A DNA stretch of 64,000 nucleotides, taken from assembly GCA_050331295.1 (NCBI GenBank), contig JBHJGZ010000011.1:124001-188000 (forward strand). Reading direction: 5' to 3'. Position numbers and translations under genes: made by a program. Shown one piece after another: positions 50,094 through 58,790 of this stretch. Numbering within the stretch: position 1 is the stretch's first letter; every line of letters begins with the position of its first letter. The DNA comes from Kuafuiihalomonas sp050331295. Its GTDB lineage: Bacteria; Myxococcota; Kuafuiibacteriia; Kuafuiibacteriales; Kuafuiibacteriaceae. A model generated the notes under the pieces. That model was not told the origin of the DNA, searched no databases, and saw nothing but the letters and a program-made list of their open reading frames with translations.

Positions 50094-51026
50094 CTAAGCG
50101 GCCTTCGCGGCAGGCTCTTCTTCGGCTTCCCCCTTGTGGGTCTCGAGCGCTTCGCCGACGGCACCCAGCTTCCGTGCCCTTCCTTCCAGCACCCAGGCCG
50201 GCGGCCGGCGAAGATCCCACACGACGCCGAGCTTTTCGAGGCCGAGAAGGATGACGTAGGTGATGTCGATCTCCCACCAGAAGAAGCCGTTATTGGCGGT
50301 CGAGCCGTAGTGATGGTGGTTGTTGTGCCAGCCTTCGCCCATGGTGAGCATGGCCAGGAGGAAGTTGTTGCGGGAGGTGTCCGAGGTCTTGTAGCGACGC
50401 GTGCCCCAGACGTGGGAGAGCGAATTGATGGTGAAGGTTCCGTGCCAAAGGAGCGTGGTGGCCACCGCGAAGCCCCAATACAAGGCCCACAATCCGCCGG
50501 TGAGGTAGAGAATCACGGCGAGCGCGATGGGGGGCACCGACCAGTGCTTGTTCAGCCAACGAAGCTCAGGGTAAGACCCGAACTCTCGAAGCTGGGCCTG
50601 CGGCGTCTCGACATAGTCGGGCGCCAGGATCCAGCCGATATGGGACCACCAAAAGCCGTGTTTCGGGCTGTGGATGTCGTTTTCCTCGTCGGAGTATTTG
50701 TGGTGGTCCCGGTGGTGTCCAGACCACCAGAGGACACCCTTTTGCGAAGCGGAAGTGCCGAGGAGCGCGAGAACGAACTGGAACCATCGACTGGTCTTGT
50801 AGCCTCGATGCGCAAAATAACGATGGTACCCGCCGGTGATCCCGAACATGCGGACGAAGTAGCTGGCCGCGACCAGAACGCCCGCCTGCCAGCTGAACTC
50901 GAAGAAAAAGAGGCCGACTACAGCCGCCGCCATGACCCCAAAAAACGGAAGGCTGCCGATCCAGTTGATTTGCTTTCCGGAACCGGCGGAGCCCTCAGAC
51001 CCCATCGCGCGAGTTGTCATGCGCAT
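50094..51026 (-). CDS. Fatty-acid (acyl-CoA delta-9-like) desaturase
   Basis: 310-residue membrane di-iron desaturase. Three His boxes are present: HRYFAH, HRDHH (GHHRDHHKYSDEENDIHSP) and HNNHH (GEGWHNNHHHYGS). Four hydrophobic segments lie where expected. It probably introduces a cis double bond into saturated acyl chains to adjust membrane fluidity. The C-terminus is Glu/Ala-rich. The ATG at 51026 or another two codons later could be used. It stands alone on its strand, upstream of and divergent from tRNA-Glu. Confidence 0.93.
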   Translation of the reverse strand: MRMTTRAMGSEGSAGSGKQINWIGSLPFFGVMAAAVVGLFFFEFSWQAGVLVAASYFVRMFGITGGYHRYFAHRGYKTSRWFQFVLALLGTSASQKGVLWWSGHHRDHHKYSDEENDIHSPKHGFWWSHIGWILAPDYVETPQAQLREFGSYPELRWLNKHWSVPPIALAVILYLTGGLWALYWGFAVATTLLWHGTFTINSLSHVWGTRRYKTSDTSRNNFLLAMLTMGEGWHNNHHHYGSTANNGFFWWEIDITYVILLGLEKLGVVWDLRRPPAWVLEGRARKLGAVGEALETHKGEAEEEPAAKAA

Positions 51027-51177
51027 AGACTACGGTGAATTTTCGGCACGCCCATTCACGGTTCCGTCAGGACTCGGTCAGGGCCGATCACGAAGGGGCA
51101 TGGGTCACGAAATCGCGGCCTCGAGGGCGATAGCGCGCCGATTCGGGCCGCCGAGCGCGCCCGGCGCACACCAAAAC

Positions 51178-51206
51178 TTGACAGAACCGTTGTGGTGACA
51201 GATATC
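51178..51206 (+). promoter_or_regulatory. Candidate promoter for tRNA-Glu
   Basis: A perfect -35 hexamer TTGACA at 51178-51183 is followed after 17 bases by GATATC, a weak -10, ending 13 bases before the tRNA. The position fits a short tRNA leader. Confidence 0.45.
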
Positions 51207-51219
51207 GCCTCGCCTGTTC

Positions 51220-51292
51220 GTCCCCATCGTCTAGTGGCCCAGGACTCCGGCCTTTCACGCCGGCAACAGGGGTTCAAATCCCCTTGGGGACG
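51220..51292 (+). tRNA. tRNA-Glu (anticodon TTC)
   Basis: 73-base cloverleaf. The acceptor stem GTCCCCA pairs with TGGGGAC and the discriminator is G. The anticodon stem CCGGC/GCCGG encloses CTTTCAC, giving anticodon TTC. The T arm is AGGGG-TTCAAAT-CCCCT. CCA is not encoded. It is an isolated tRNA gene; the tail of the next, convergent gene starts 48 bases later. Confidence 0.95.
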
Positions 51293-51340
51293 TCTCTGAG
51301 CCCGCCCCCGACGGAGGATCGCCCGCCCTGCCCTGCGGAC

Positions 51341-52075
51341 TCATGGCTCGCCGAGATGGGCCAACGTCCGGGCTTGGCGCCTGTCGATCCATTGCAGCGC
51401 GGGCCAGATCAGGAAATAGAGGGCGCCGGCCAGCGGCACCCCGAACGGAGGGAGCAAAAGCGCACTGGTGATGACCAGGACGGCCGCGCAGACGTGTACC
51501 AAAGCCCCTTCGGTCGATGCGCGGGTGAGCACACGCTCAGTGGGGGTCAGCTCCATGCGATCCGCATCGTTCAAGGCGTGCCGATACAGCGCCGCGAACA
51601 CCCCGAACACCATCGCGTATCCGACGCTATAGAGGATCAGCACCCAACGCGCTTGGGCAAAGGTCATCACCTCTTGGATCGATTCCGCGGAATCAAATCC
51701 GAGGGTGAAGAACTCCACCAAGAAATCCATCAGGAACTTGAGCGGATATGCGAACCCGAAGACCACGAACAACAGGACGGAGTTGAGGAAGACCGTCCAT
51801 CCATCCATCAGATCGTACCGTCGGAAAAAGGTGTAGTGCGCGTTCCAGATGACGAATACCGTGCCGAAGCACAATCCGGTGGCGAGCAGACTTCGCCACA
51901 TGCCCGCCAGCTCGGCAGCGCTCCGAGGAAGATCCATGGTTCCAATGAGCGCGAGCGCCAACGCGAAGATGATGTCGGCCAGGTTCTCGATCCGCGACAC
52001 GTTGGGACTTCGCCACCGAAAGCGGCACTCCCCTTCCGTCGTGTTCTTGGTCGTGGCCCGGACCATGAGGGACAT
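51341..52075 (-). CDS. TMEM175-like (DUF1211) membrane protein
   Basis: 244-residue six-helix membrane protein resembling the TMEM175/DUF1211 family of potassium or proton-leak channels. The first helix has NVSRIENLADIIFALALALI, which aligns with the family pattern RxxxFSDxxFAIAxTLL, but the normally invariant FSD reads LAD here. The following TFFRRYDLMDGWTVFLNSVL stretch also matches the family. Two ATGs, at 52075 and 52066, are possible. Divergent from the EamA transporter and convergent on tRNA-Glu. Confidence 0.7.
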   Translation of the reverse strand: MSLMVRATTKNTTEGECRFRWRSPNVSRIENLADIIFALALALIGTMDLPRSAAELAGMWRSLLATGLCFGTVFVIWNAHYTFFRRYDLMDGWTVFLNSVLLFVVFGFAYPLKFLMDFLVEFFTLGFDSAESIQEVMTFAQARWVLILYSVGYAMVFGVFAALYRHALNDADRMELTPTERVLTRASTEGALVHVCAAVLVITSALLLPPFGVPLAGALYFLIWPALQWIDRRQARTLAHLGEP

Positions 52076-52221
52076 ATATCCACGTAAGCGCCTCTTGATC
52101 GAGGGACCCGCCGCGACGCTCCAGAGGCCTGATCCGGACGCTTCATGCCGCGCTCGCGCCTTCACTGCCAAAACACGGCTTCTGTTTCCGTCTCGCGTCT
52201 CGGCGTGCAGGCTCACCGCGC

Positions 52222-53076
52222 GTGACGCCCGGTCTTATGTACATGCTCCGAGGGACGTTCCTGTTCTCCATCATGAGCGTTTTCGTGAAGCTGTCGGGGC
52301 AATCGGGGATCCCGAGCCAGGAGATCGTCCTGGCCCGAGCGGTGGTCACCCTCGTGATGTCGGCGTGGATGCTCCGCCACGCCAAGATCCCCATGTGGGG
52401 CGACAACAAAAAGCTCCTGCTCGCTCGCGGTCTGGCCGGCTTCGGGGGACTTTGGTGTTTCTACTACGCCGTCACCCACCTCCCCCTCGCCGATGCGACG
52501 GTGATTCAATATACCAATCCGGTCCTTACCGCAGTGCTGGCGGCCCTGGTCCTTCGCGAGAAGCTCCGATGGCCGGATGCCGCAGCATCCTTCGCGGCTT
52601 TGAGCGGGGTGGTTCTCGTGGCGCGACCGACCTTCCTCTTCGGGGGTGCGCAGCTGAACCTCGGCGCCGTCGGGATCGCGCTGGTAGGGGCCTGCTTCAG
52701 CGCAACGGCCTATGTGCTCGTCCGAAAGCTGCGGGAGACCGACGACCCACTGGTCATCGTCTTCTACTTTCCTTTGGTGGCCGTCCCCGCTTCCCTGCCT
52801 TCGGTGATCCCAGTGGCGGTCTGGCCGCAGGGAATTCAGTGGGTCTACCTGCTGATGGTGGGCATCACGACCCAGCTGGCGCAGGTGCAGATGACCCGTG
52901 GCCTCCACCTGGAAGCGGCAGGGCGGGCCACGGCCATCAGCTACGTCCAGATCCTCTTCGCCGCTTTTTGGGGATTCACGTTCTTCGGAGAGCTTCCTCA
53001 CCCCATCGCCGCTCTGGGGGCCCTCTTCATCATCATGGCCACGTTGGTGGTCACGCGAAAGGCGCGTCCTCGATGA
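52222..53076 (+). CDS. EamA/DMT-family transporter
   Basis: 284-residue membrane protein with ten hydrophobic segments in two EamA repeats. The first half has FSIMSVFVKLSGQSGIP and ADATVIQYTNPVLTAVLAAL. The second half repeats the fold and includes AAGRATAISYVQILFAAFWG. It probably exports amino acids or metabolites across the inner membrane, but the substrate is unknown. GTG start at 52222, or ATG at 52237. It converges on the methyltransferase gene with 40 bases between. Confidence 0.9.
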   Translation: MTPGLMYMLRGTFLFSIMSVFVKLSGQSGIPSQEIVLARAVVTLVMSAWMLRHAKIPMWGDNKKLLLARGLAGFGGLWCFYYAVTHLPLADATVIQYTNPVLTAVLAALVLREKLRWPDAAASFAALSGVVLVARPTFLFGGAQLNLGAVGIALVGACFSATAYVLVRKLRETDDPLVIVFYFPLVAVPASLPSVIPVAVWPQGIQWVYLLMVGITTQLAQVQMTRGLHLEAAGRATAISYVQILFAAFWGFTFFGELPHPIAALGALFIIMATLVVTRKARPR

Positions 53077-53116
53077 CGAAGAACCACGACACGTTGAACC
53101 CGGCACCGTGATGGTT

Positions 53117-53854
53117 TCAGGGACTCCGACGGACCGCATGCACCTCGAAGACATGAAAGCGGGTGGGGTCCTCGGTGGCAGTCTCGACGACAGCATTGGT
53201 TTCCTCGAAAAAACGCACCTCGAGGGGATGCTGAGCGAGAAGTGCTCGGAGTTCCGCTTCGCTGAAGAAGGTCATCTTCGGATTCTCTGCCCATCCGTGT
53301 TCGGGGCCGAAGAAATGGGCGGTGACCACGCCTCCTTCGGTCAAACTCTCCACGACCCGCGTCCACACCTTGGGAAAAGTCTCGGGCCGCGCAAACGGGA
53401 GGGCGTAGCTCGCGTTCACCAGGTCGTAGCTGGCCTCGGGGAGGGTCATGGTCTCGAACGTCGCCTGCTGCGTGGTGAGCCGCGCCGCGAGCCCCTGCTG
53501 GCGCGCGCACTCCTCCATCACCGCCACCGCAAACGGATCCGCATCGATGGCGTGCACCCGAAATCCCTCCGCGAGAAGGTGCCGGGTCTCATTGCCGGCG
53601 CCGGCGCCCAGGTCGAGGGCGGACCGCGCCTCTGCCTTCTTGGCGCCAGCCGAAAGAAGGCGAAGACCGGCGACCAGATTCTCGCGTGGAGCTCGATTGA
53701 GGGTCGTGAGGGTGTAATCCCGCCAGCGGCTCTTGACGTCGGTCCGGAACGTCTGACCATCGAGGACGCAGCGAGAGTCGGCCTTCTGGTCCTCGACGCA
53801 ACCCGAAGACCAGATCGTCGAAGCCAAGGCCAGGCATGCGGCGCGGCGAAGCAT
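53117..53854 (-). CDS. Putative lipoprotein with class I SAM-methyltransferase domain
   Basis: 245 residues. The N-terminus MLRRAACLALASTIWSSGC is a textbook lipoprotein signal with lipid-acceptor Cys19. From about residue 75 the protein is a Rossmann-type class I methyltransferase: motif I is ALDLGAGAGNETR (DLGAGAGN 81-88), then HAIDADPFAV, YDLVNASYALPFARP and GGVVTAHFFGP, similar to TehB-like enzymes. SAM is cytoplasmic, so an exported methyltransferase is odd. No start codon exists downstream of the signal that keeps the domain whole. Either the signal is not used as such, or the domain has another ligand. Divergent from the metallophosphoesterase remnant. Confidence 0.75.
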   Translation of the reverse strand: MLRRAACLALASTIWSSGCVEDQKADSRCVLDGQTFRTDVKSRWRDYTLTTLNRAPRENLVAGLRLLSAGAKKAEARSALDLGAGAGNETRHLLAEGFRVHAIDADPFAVAVMEECARQQGLAARLTTQQATFETMTLPEASYDLVNASYALPFARPETFPKVWTRVVESLTEGGVVTAHFFGPEHGWAENPKMTFFSEAELRALLAQHPLEVRFFEETNAVVETATEDPTRFHVFEVHAVRRSP

Positions 53855-53897
53855 CACCGTGTGAATGCGGCTGTGCACGGCTCTTCCGCACCTTACC

Positions 53898-54146
53898 ATG
53901 AATCCTCGTGCGCCTCAGTTCATCCACTCGCCGAGCAACAACTTCTTCGTCCACGACTGCGAGGACCTCGTGTACGCCGGCCGGCCCAAGCTTTGGATTC
54001 ACGGACACACCCACGCTTCGATGAACTACGGCGCGACTCGGATCGTCCGTAGTCCTCCCGGTTACGCCGTCCGTCATCTCCGGAACCCGGACGGCACCTC
54101 CAAAGAGAACCCGTCGTTCGATCCTTTCTTGGTGGTCGAAGTGTGG
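53898..54146 (+). pseudogene. C-terminal remnant of a metallophosphoesterase
   Basis: About 82 codons match the C-terminal end of calcineurin-like phosphoesterases: KLWIHGHTHASMNYGATRIV (the GHTH metal motif), SPPGYA where relatives have NPRGY, and NPSFDPFLVVEV at the very end. The N-terminal two thirds with the other metal ligands are absent. The sequence upstream is the neighbouring gene's promoter side. The frame continues after the homology to 54449, antisense to the next gene, so the original stop is lost. This looks like a 5'- and 3'-decayed relic rather than a working gene. Confidence 0.65.
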
Positions 54147-54197
54147 GGCCGTGCCGGACTCCGTCTCACAGCTCGAGTCGCACGAGACGAAGGAGGC

Positions 54198-56630
54198 TCA
54201 TTGGAGCAGCACTTCGAGGTCGAAGCTTCCTTCCCCGAATTGCGACTCCACGACCACGAAATAGGTCCCCGGCGGTGGATCCGAGATCAAGACCTGGGGA
54301 AGAGGCTGCTGGTCGGACGCGATGTCCAGGTTGACTCGTTGCCCCCCCGACGCACCGCACTGCTGAAAGCGAACCACCAGCGCCGGATCGAATGTCGCTT
54401 CGACCACGCGAGCGATGAGCTGCTCGGTCCCGTCCGGCACCACCACTGAATAGAAAAGATCTGGGCCATCTTCGATACCCGGCGTGTCGAGCCCGCTCAG
54501 GGCCGCTTCGTTGGAGGCTTGAACGCTGGCCCGTCCGTTCACAACCTGCAATGGGATTCCGGGGCACCCGTCATTCGGGGGCGGCGGCGTGCAGAGGTTG
54601 GCGGAGCATTGCGTTCCCGCCGCGCAGTCGCTGGTTTCGGTCGCGATGGTGCACTCCGGGTCGAACGCCATGCGGAGCGTGAAATCCGCCTCTCCCTCGG
54701 CTTCGACGATCGCGAAGATGGCCTCCGGAAGCTCGGCCGAAACCGAAGTTCGAACTGTTCGTTCCCGAACGGTCAGGCTGTCCGCGAAAAGACATGTGTC
54801 GGCGGGAACCGCACAGTCTCGATTCACCCAAAGGTAGCCTCCCGGCGGTCCTTCCAACGAGACCTCGACCCGTTGGCCCGGGTTCAGGTTGAAGGTGAAG
54901 AATCGGTCGCTTCCATCGGACGGCCCCGGGTCGGCACACTGCTCACCGACCACGTTCGAAACCGTGTCGGTACCGCCGAACGTTGAAACGGTGGTCTCGA
55001 ACACTCCGGAAGCCGGAACCAAGGCGCTCGTCAAACAGCTATCGTTGTCCGGAGCCGGGACAGCCCGGCGCTCCGCCGAGACATCGACCGAGAGTCCGGC
55101 CCGGTCTCCACTGACGAACAGCGTGTCGGCGTCGGTCTGCAGGTCGAATCGCGCCGGGATTCCTGGCGCAAGTCCCGTTTCGCAGGCGAGGGTCTCCGAC
55201 TCCACTGGGTTCGACAGGAGGGCCGCGAAAAGGATCCCGGGGTCACCGTCGGAGGGGGCCACCTCCAGCGTGAGTCTGTCCTCCTCACCGGTCGGGGGCG
55301 GCAGCTGAATCAACGCGTCATGCGGGCCGGTCGGCCACTCGAAGGCACAGGTCGCGCCCCCGAGATCGGCGGAGAGCGGCACGTTCGTGAGCACGGGATC
55401 TGAAGCAACCCCGTCCCGGAGCTGCACTCGACTGGACACATCGAGGTTTGCGCCGCTGGGATCCGACAGGTCGAAGGTGAGTTGGAGTCCCGACTCCCCG
55501 TCGGCATCGAAGGCATACTGCCGCTGGAAACGGCCGATGTCGTCGTCTTCGGAGACACCACCCGTAAGTGAACCCGACAAGACCAGGACCTCGGCCGAAA
55601 CCTCGGCCGCGGCCGGGAAGGTTCCGCTCTGAATCACGGGCGGCCCGGCGGGAATTTCCGCTCGCAACGTCCGAGCTCCGGATCCACACAAACGAAGGGC
55701 CAGCTCCGCTTCGGAATCGACGAGGGGCACCGAAGAGTCGCCGAGCATGGTGAGGGCATCCTCCGCGCAGGAGACGGATTCGACCAGCAGCTGGTACGGG
55801 ACGAATCCCGACGTGGACGTCACCGAGGCCTCGATGATTCGGTCCGGGTCGCTGGACGAAGCGGCTGGAACCTGAAACGCCAGCAGCCCCGGAAGGCGGA
55901 GCATGGAAAGGTCGACCGGGCCCATCCCGTCGACCACCGTAGCGTCGAGTTCTACTGAAGCCTCCTCCGCCGACAAGACGAAAAGCCACGCCTCATCCGG
56001 GGTGGCTGTGACGAAGAACCGCTCGACCTCCCCCGGACAGATGGTCAAACCGTCCACCACTCCCGAGAAGACTTCGAATGAAAAGCCCTCTTCGGCGCAC
56101 GCTGCTGAACAGCGTCGCTCGACGCAGTCCATGTTGCCAGGGCACTCCGAATCAGTCAGACAGAAATCCACCAAGCAACGACCATCAAAGCACGGCGCGT
56201 CACTGGGGCAGGTGAGCTCCGATGTGCACGACTTACAGACGCCGGAAACGCAAAGTCGCCCGCCGCAGTCGTCGTCATCAACACATTCCAGTTGAAAGTC
56301 GGGTTGACGATCCACCGAAGCCGTGAAGCGCACCGGAACCGGGGCGCACACTCCGATGGCCGTGCAGAAACGAAGAAGACCGCATTCGTCATCACTCGTA
56401 CACGCGACGTCGATGTCGCCGCAGATGCCTTCCTGGCCGGCAGCTACGGTACTGGAGCCGGTTCGTACACATCGAAGGCCCTCCGGACACGGCGTGTCGA
56501 CGGAACATGCGATTATCCCCGGCCCTCCATCGCCGACGACGCCACCACCGTCGACTCCGGTATCGGGAGGAGCCACTTCGCACGCCGCGACCAAGGCAAA
56601 GACCAGGCCGTGCGAGACGCAAATTCTCAC
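54198..56630 (-). CDS. Large Cys-rich surface lipoprotein
   Basis: 810-residue putative lipoprotein with lipobox VAAC at about residues 14-17. A short Gly-rich spacer follows. About residues 40-180 contain repeated Cys-rich units (CTSDDECGLLRFC, CVDDDDCGGRLC, CLTDSECPGNMDC), typical of myxobacterial surface proteins. About residues 185-810 hold repeated beta-sandwich units that resemble pre-peptidase C-terminal domains (FFTFNLNPGQRVEVSLEG, LFYSVVVPDGTEQLIARV, PGTYFVVVESQFGEGSFDLE). No catalytic domain is visible. The GTG start at 56630 is tentative. A 14-residue Cys motif (CAAGTQCSANLCTP) interrupts the last two sandwich units. Confidence 0.78.
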   Translation of the reverse strand: MRICVSHGLVFALVAACEVAPPDTGVDGGGVVGDGGPGIIACSVDTPCPEGLRCVRTGSSTVAAGQEGICGDIDVACTSDDECGLLRFCTAIGVCAPVPVRFTASVDRQPDFQLECVDDDDCGGRLCVSGVCKSCTSELTCPSDAPCFDGRCLVDFCLTDSECPGNMDCVERRCSAACAEEGFSFEVFSGVVDGLTICPGEVERFFVTATPDEAWLFVLSAEEASVELDATVVDGMGPVDLSMLRLPGLLAFQVPAASSSDPDRIIEASVTSTSGFVPYQLLVESVSCAEDALTMLGDSSVPLVDSEAELALRLCGSGARTLRAEIPAGPPVIQSGTFPAAAEVSAEVLVLSGSLTGGVSEDDDIGRFQRQYAFDADGESGLQLTFDLSDPSGANLDVSSRVQLRDGVASDPVLTNVPLSADLGGATCAFEWPTGPHDALIQLPPPTGEEDRLTLEVAPSDGDPGILFAALLSNPVESETLACETGLAPGIPARFDLQTDADTLFVSGDRAGLSVDVSAERRAVPAPDNDSCLTSALVPASGVFETTVSTFGGTDTVSNVVGEQCADPGPSDGSDRFFTFNLNPGQRVEVSLEGPPGGYLWVNRDCAVPADTCLFADSLTVRERTVRTSVSAELPEAIFAIVEAEGEADFTLRMAFDPECTIATETSDCAAGTQCSANLCTPPPPNDGCPGIPLQVVNGRASVQASNEAALSGLDTPGIEDGPDLFYSVVVPDGTEQLIARVVEATFDPALVVRFQQCGASGGQRVNLDIASDQQPLPQVLISDPPPGTYFVVVESQFGEGSFDLEVLLQ

Positions 56631-56667
56631 CGTCGGGTTGCTAGAGGATGACCGACACAGAGTCCAC

Positions 56668-57105
56668 TCAACCGGCCCGGATCTGCGCCACCGCCGCCTT
56701 CACGTCCTCACTTTCCACGACAGCGCCCCTTCCCTTGAGGTGCTTCATCGCCATGCCCATTGCAGGCCCATCGGCCTTCGCCCCTCGTATCTGGTCGGTC
56801 AGCGGCTGAAGCGCCCGAACGATCTCGTCGACCGACAACGCCTGAGGCAAAAGCCCACTGAGGACCTCGATTTCCCGCCGCAGTTTCGCTTGGACGGTGG
56901 CATCGGTGACCGCAGCCAAAGTCTCTTCGTTGGATTTGACGAGCTTCCTCACGATCTTCTGCGCGTCGTCTTCCGAGAGGGACTGCCCGGCCCGCGCCTC
57001 GGCGGTTTGGATTTCACCCAGCGCGACCCGCAGGACGTCCTTCGCAACCGTATCCCGCGCCTTCATCGCAGCGGAGGCCTTTTGCTTGAGCTGGTCGACG
57101 AACAT
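56668..57105 (-). CDS. GatB/YqeY-domain protein
   Basis: 145-residue YqeY-like protein, related to the tail domain of GatB that contacts tRNA. Typical sequences are LKQKASAAMKARDTVAKDVL, LRREIEVLSGLLPQ and the C-terminal GPAMGMAMKHLKGRGA. Its role alone is not established; it may affect tRNA-dependent amidation. A complete glnS lies 1.7 kb away on the opposite strand. ATG start at 57105, divergent from the HtrA protease gene. Confidence 0.93.
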   Translation of the reverse strand: MFVDQLKQKASAAMKARDTVAKDVLRVALGEIQTAEARAGQSLSEDDAQKIVRKLVKSNEETLAAVTDATVQAKLRREIEVLSGLLPQALSVDEIVRALQPLTDQIRGAKADGPAMGMAMKHLKGRGAVVESEDVKAAVAQIRAG

Positions 57106-57223
57106 TCACCGAACCCAGAGCCCCGCGTGAATCGGAGTCAACCCAGGAAAGTTCTGGTTTACCCGGATTTCATCGGGTCCTTCTTTGCACGGGAATTTCC
57201 GAAGCATTTTACGGGTCGTGATT

Positions 57224-57240
57224 CGTGAACAACGTTCACG
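57224..57240. promoter_or_regulatory. Inverted repeat upstream of the HtrA gene
   Basis: CGTGAAC and GTTCACG form a perfect 7-bp dyad around a 3-base spacer (AAC), 22 bases before the start codon and just upstream of the ribosome binding site. It could be an operator for a dimeric repressor. Confidence 0.45.
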
Positions 57241-57262
57241 TCACTATCAAGGAGACCATTGC

Positions 57263-58741
57263 ATGAAGCTTACGTCCGCCCTCTTGGGCGTTCCGACCCT
57301 AGCCATCGTGGCCGCGCTCGCGTGTCAAAACACGTCGGTCCAAGCCCAGCCAAACCAGGAAACTGAATCCAAGACCGCGCCCACACCCACGCCCGCGGTG
57401 TTTTCGCCGGCGGAAGACCGCGACAATCGTTCGGTCTTCGATCGGTTGCCGGACGTTTCCGAGCAGGCGGTCAAGAGTGTCGTCAACATCAGCTCCACCA
57501 AGACGGTGGTTGCCCAAGAGTTCGGCCCCGGTTCGCCTTTTCAGGATCCCTTTTTCCGTCGCTTCTTCCAGGGACCGAACGGTCCGGCCCAACGAAACGA
57601 GCGCAGCTTGGGCTCTGGCGTCATCGTGACGAGGGATGGAACCATTCTCACCAACAACCACGTCGTCCAAGACGCCGACCAGATTCAAGTCGTCCTGTCT
57701 GACGAGCGTGAATACCAGGCGACGGTCATCGGGGCTGATCCAGCAAGCGATCTTGCGGTCGTCAAACTCACGGACCCGCCGGACGACCTCACGCCACTCC
57801 AGTTCGGTGACTCCTCCGAGCTTCGCTTGGGGGAAGCGGTGATCGCGATCGGAAATCCCTTCGGCGTCGGGCAAACCGTGACCCTCGGCATCGTGTCCGC
57901 AAAAGGGCGAACCAACGTGGGGATTGTCGACTATGCGGACTTCATCCAAACCGATGCGGCCATCAATCCCGGTAACAGCGGGGGCGCATTGGTCAACATG
58001 AAGGGCGAACTGGTCGGGATCAACACCGCCATCCTGAGTCGAAGCGGCGGCTATCAAGGCATCGGGTTCGCCATCCCCAGCAACATGGCATCAACCCTGA
58101 TGGACGACCTCCTGGACGATGGCCAGGTATCTCGCGGCTTCCTGGGTGTTTTCATTCAGGACCTGAATCCCTCGCTGGCCGAGAAGTTCGGGGTCGAGGG
58201 CACCCGAGGTGTCCTCGTATCCGACGTCATGCCCGACGGTCCGGCGGCAGAGGCTGGAATTCGGCCCGGGGACATCATCCTCAAGGTCGACGGTGTAGAG
58301 GTCGATACAGCTGCGCGTCTCCGCCTGGTTATCGCCAGCAAAGGCGGCGATAAGAAGGTGAAGCTCGAACTCTTGCGAGATGGACGTTCCAAGACGATGA
58401 ATGTTCGCCTCACCGAGAAGGGCGACGAGGGCGCGCCGCGCAGTCCAGCGGCCGAGGAAGACAAGGACGCGGTCGGACTTCGCTTGGCGCCCCTGACCGA
58501 TACGACGCGGCAGCGCCTTGGCCTCGAAGGACTCTCGGACGGGGCGGTGGTGGCCGGTGTGCAGCCGAACAGTCCCGCCGCTCGTGCCGGGCTTCGCGTC
58601 GGAGACGTCATCGTCGAAGTGAACCGACAGGATGTCGGCACCCCCGAGGAGGCGGCCCGCCGTCTCGGAGAAGCGGACGGAGACATTCTGCTTCGTGTTG
58701 TTCGTCGTGGCGCGACCATTTTCGTCGTGATCGATCGCTGA
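57263..58741 (+). CDS. degP: HtrA/DegP-family serine protease
   Basis: 492-residue periplasmic protease-chaperone. The signal region ends around LACQNTSVQAQ, either a type I site or a lipoprotein Cys at 21. The catalytic triad is intact: His133 (TNNHVVQDAD), Asp163 (DPASDLAVVKL), Ser239 (INPGNSGGALV). Two PDZ domains follow (GVLVSDVMPDGPAAEAGIRP and GAVVAGVQPNSPAARAGLRV). It degrades misfolded envelope proteins. The ATG at 57263 has a strong site AAGGAGA at 57249-57255. The 157-base divergent spacer from yqeY holds a 7-bp dyad. Confidence 0.95.
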   Translation: MKLTSALLGVPTLAIVAALACQNTSVQAQPNQETESKTAPTPTPAVFSPAEDRDNRSVFDRLPDVSEQAVKSVVNISSTKTVVAQEFGPGSPFQDPFFRRFFQGPNGPAQRNERSLGSGVIVTRDGTILTNNHVVQDADQIQVVLSDEREYQATVIGADPASDLAVVKLTDPPDDLTPLQFGDSSELRLGEAVIAIGNPFGVGQTVTLGIVSAKGRTNVGIVDYADFIQTDAAINPGNSGGALVNMKGELVGINTAILSRSGGYQGIGFAIPSNMASTLMDDLLDDGQVSRGFLGVFIQDLNPSLAEKFGVEGTRGVLVSDVMPDGPAAEAGIRPGDIILKVDGVEVDTAARLRLVIASKGGDKKVKLELLRDGRSKTMNVRLTEKGDEGAPRSPAAEEDKDAVGLRLAPLTDTTRQRLGLEGLSDGAVVAGVQPNSPAARAGLRVGDVIVEVNRQDVGTPEEAARRLGEADGDILLRVVRRGATIFVVIDR

Positions 58742-58790
58742 GCTACGCGGCACAAATCTCTGGAGCTTGGCTGGGGCTCCGCGCTACATC

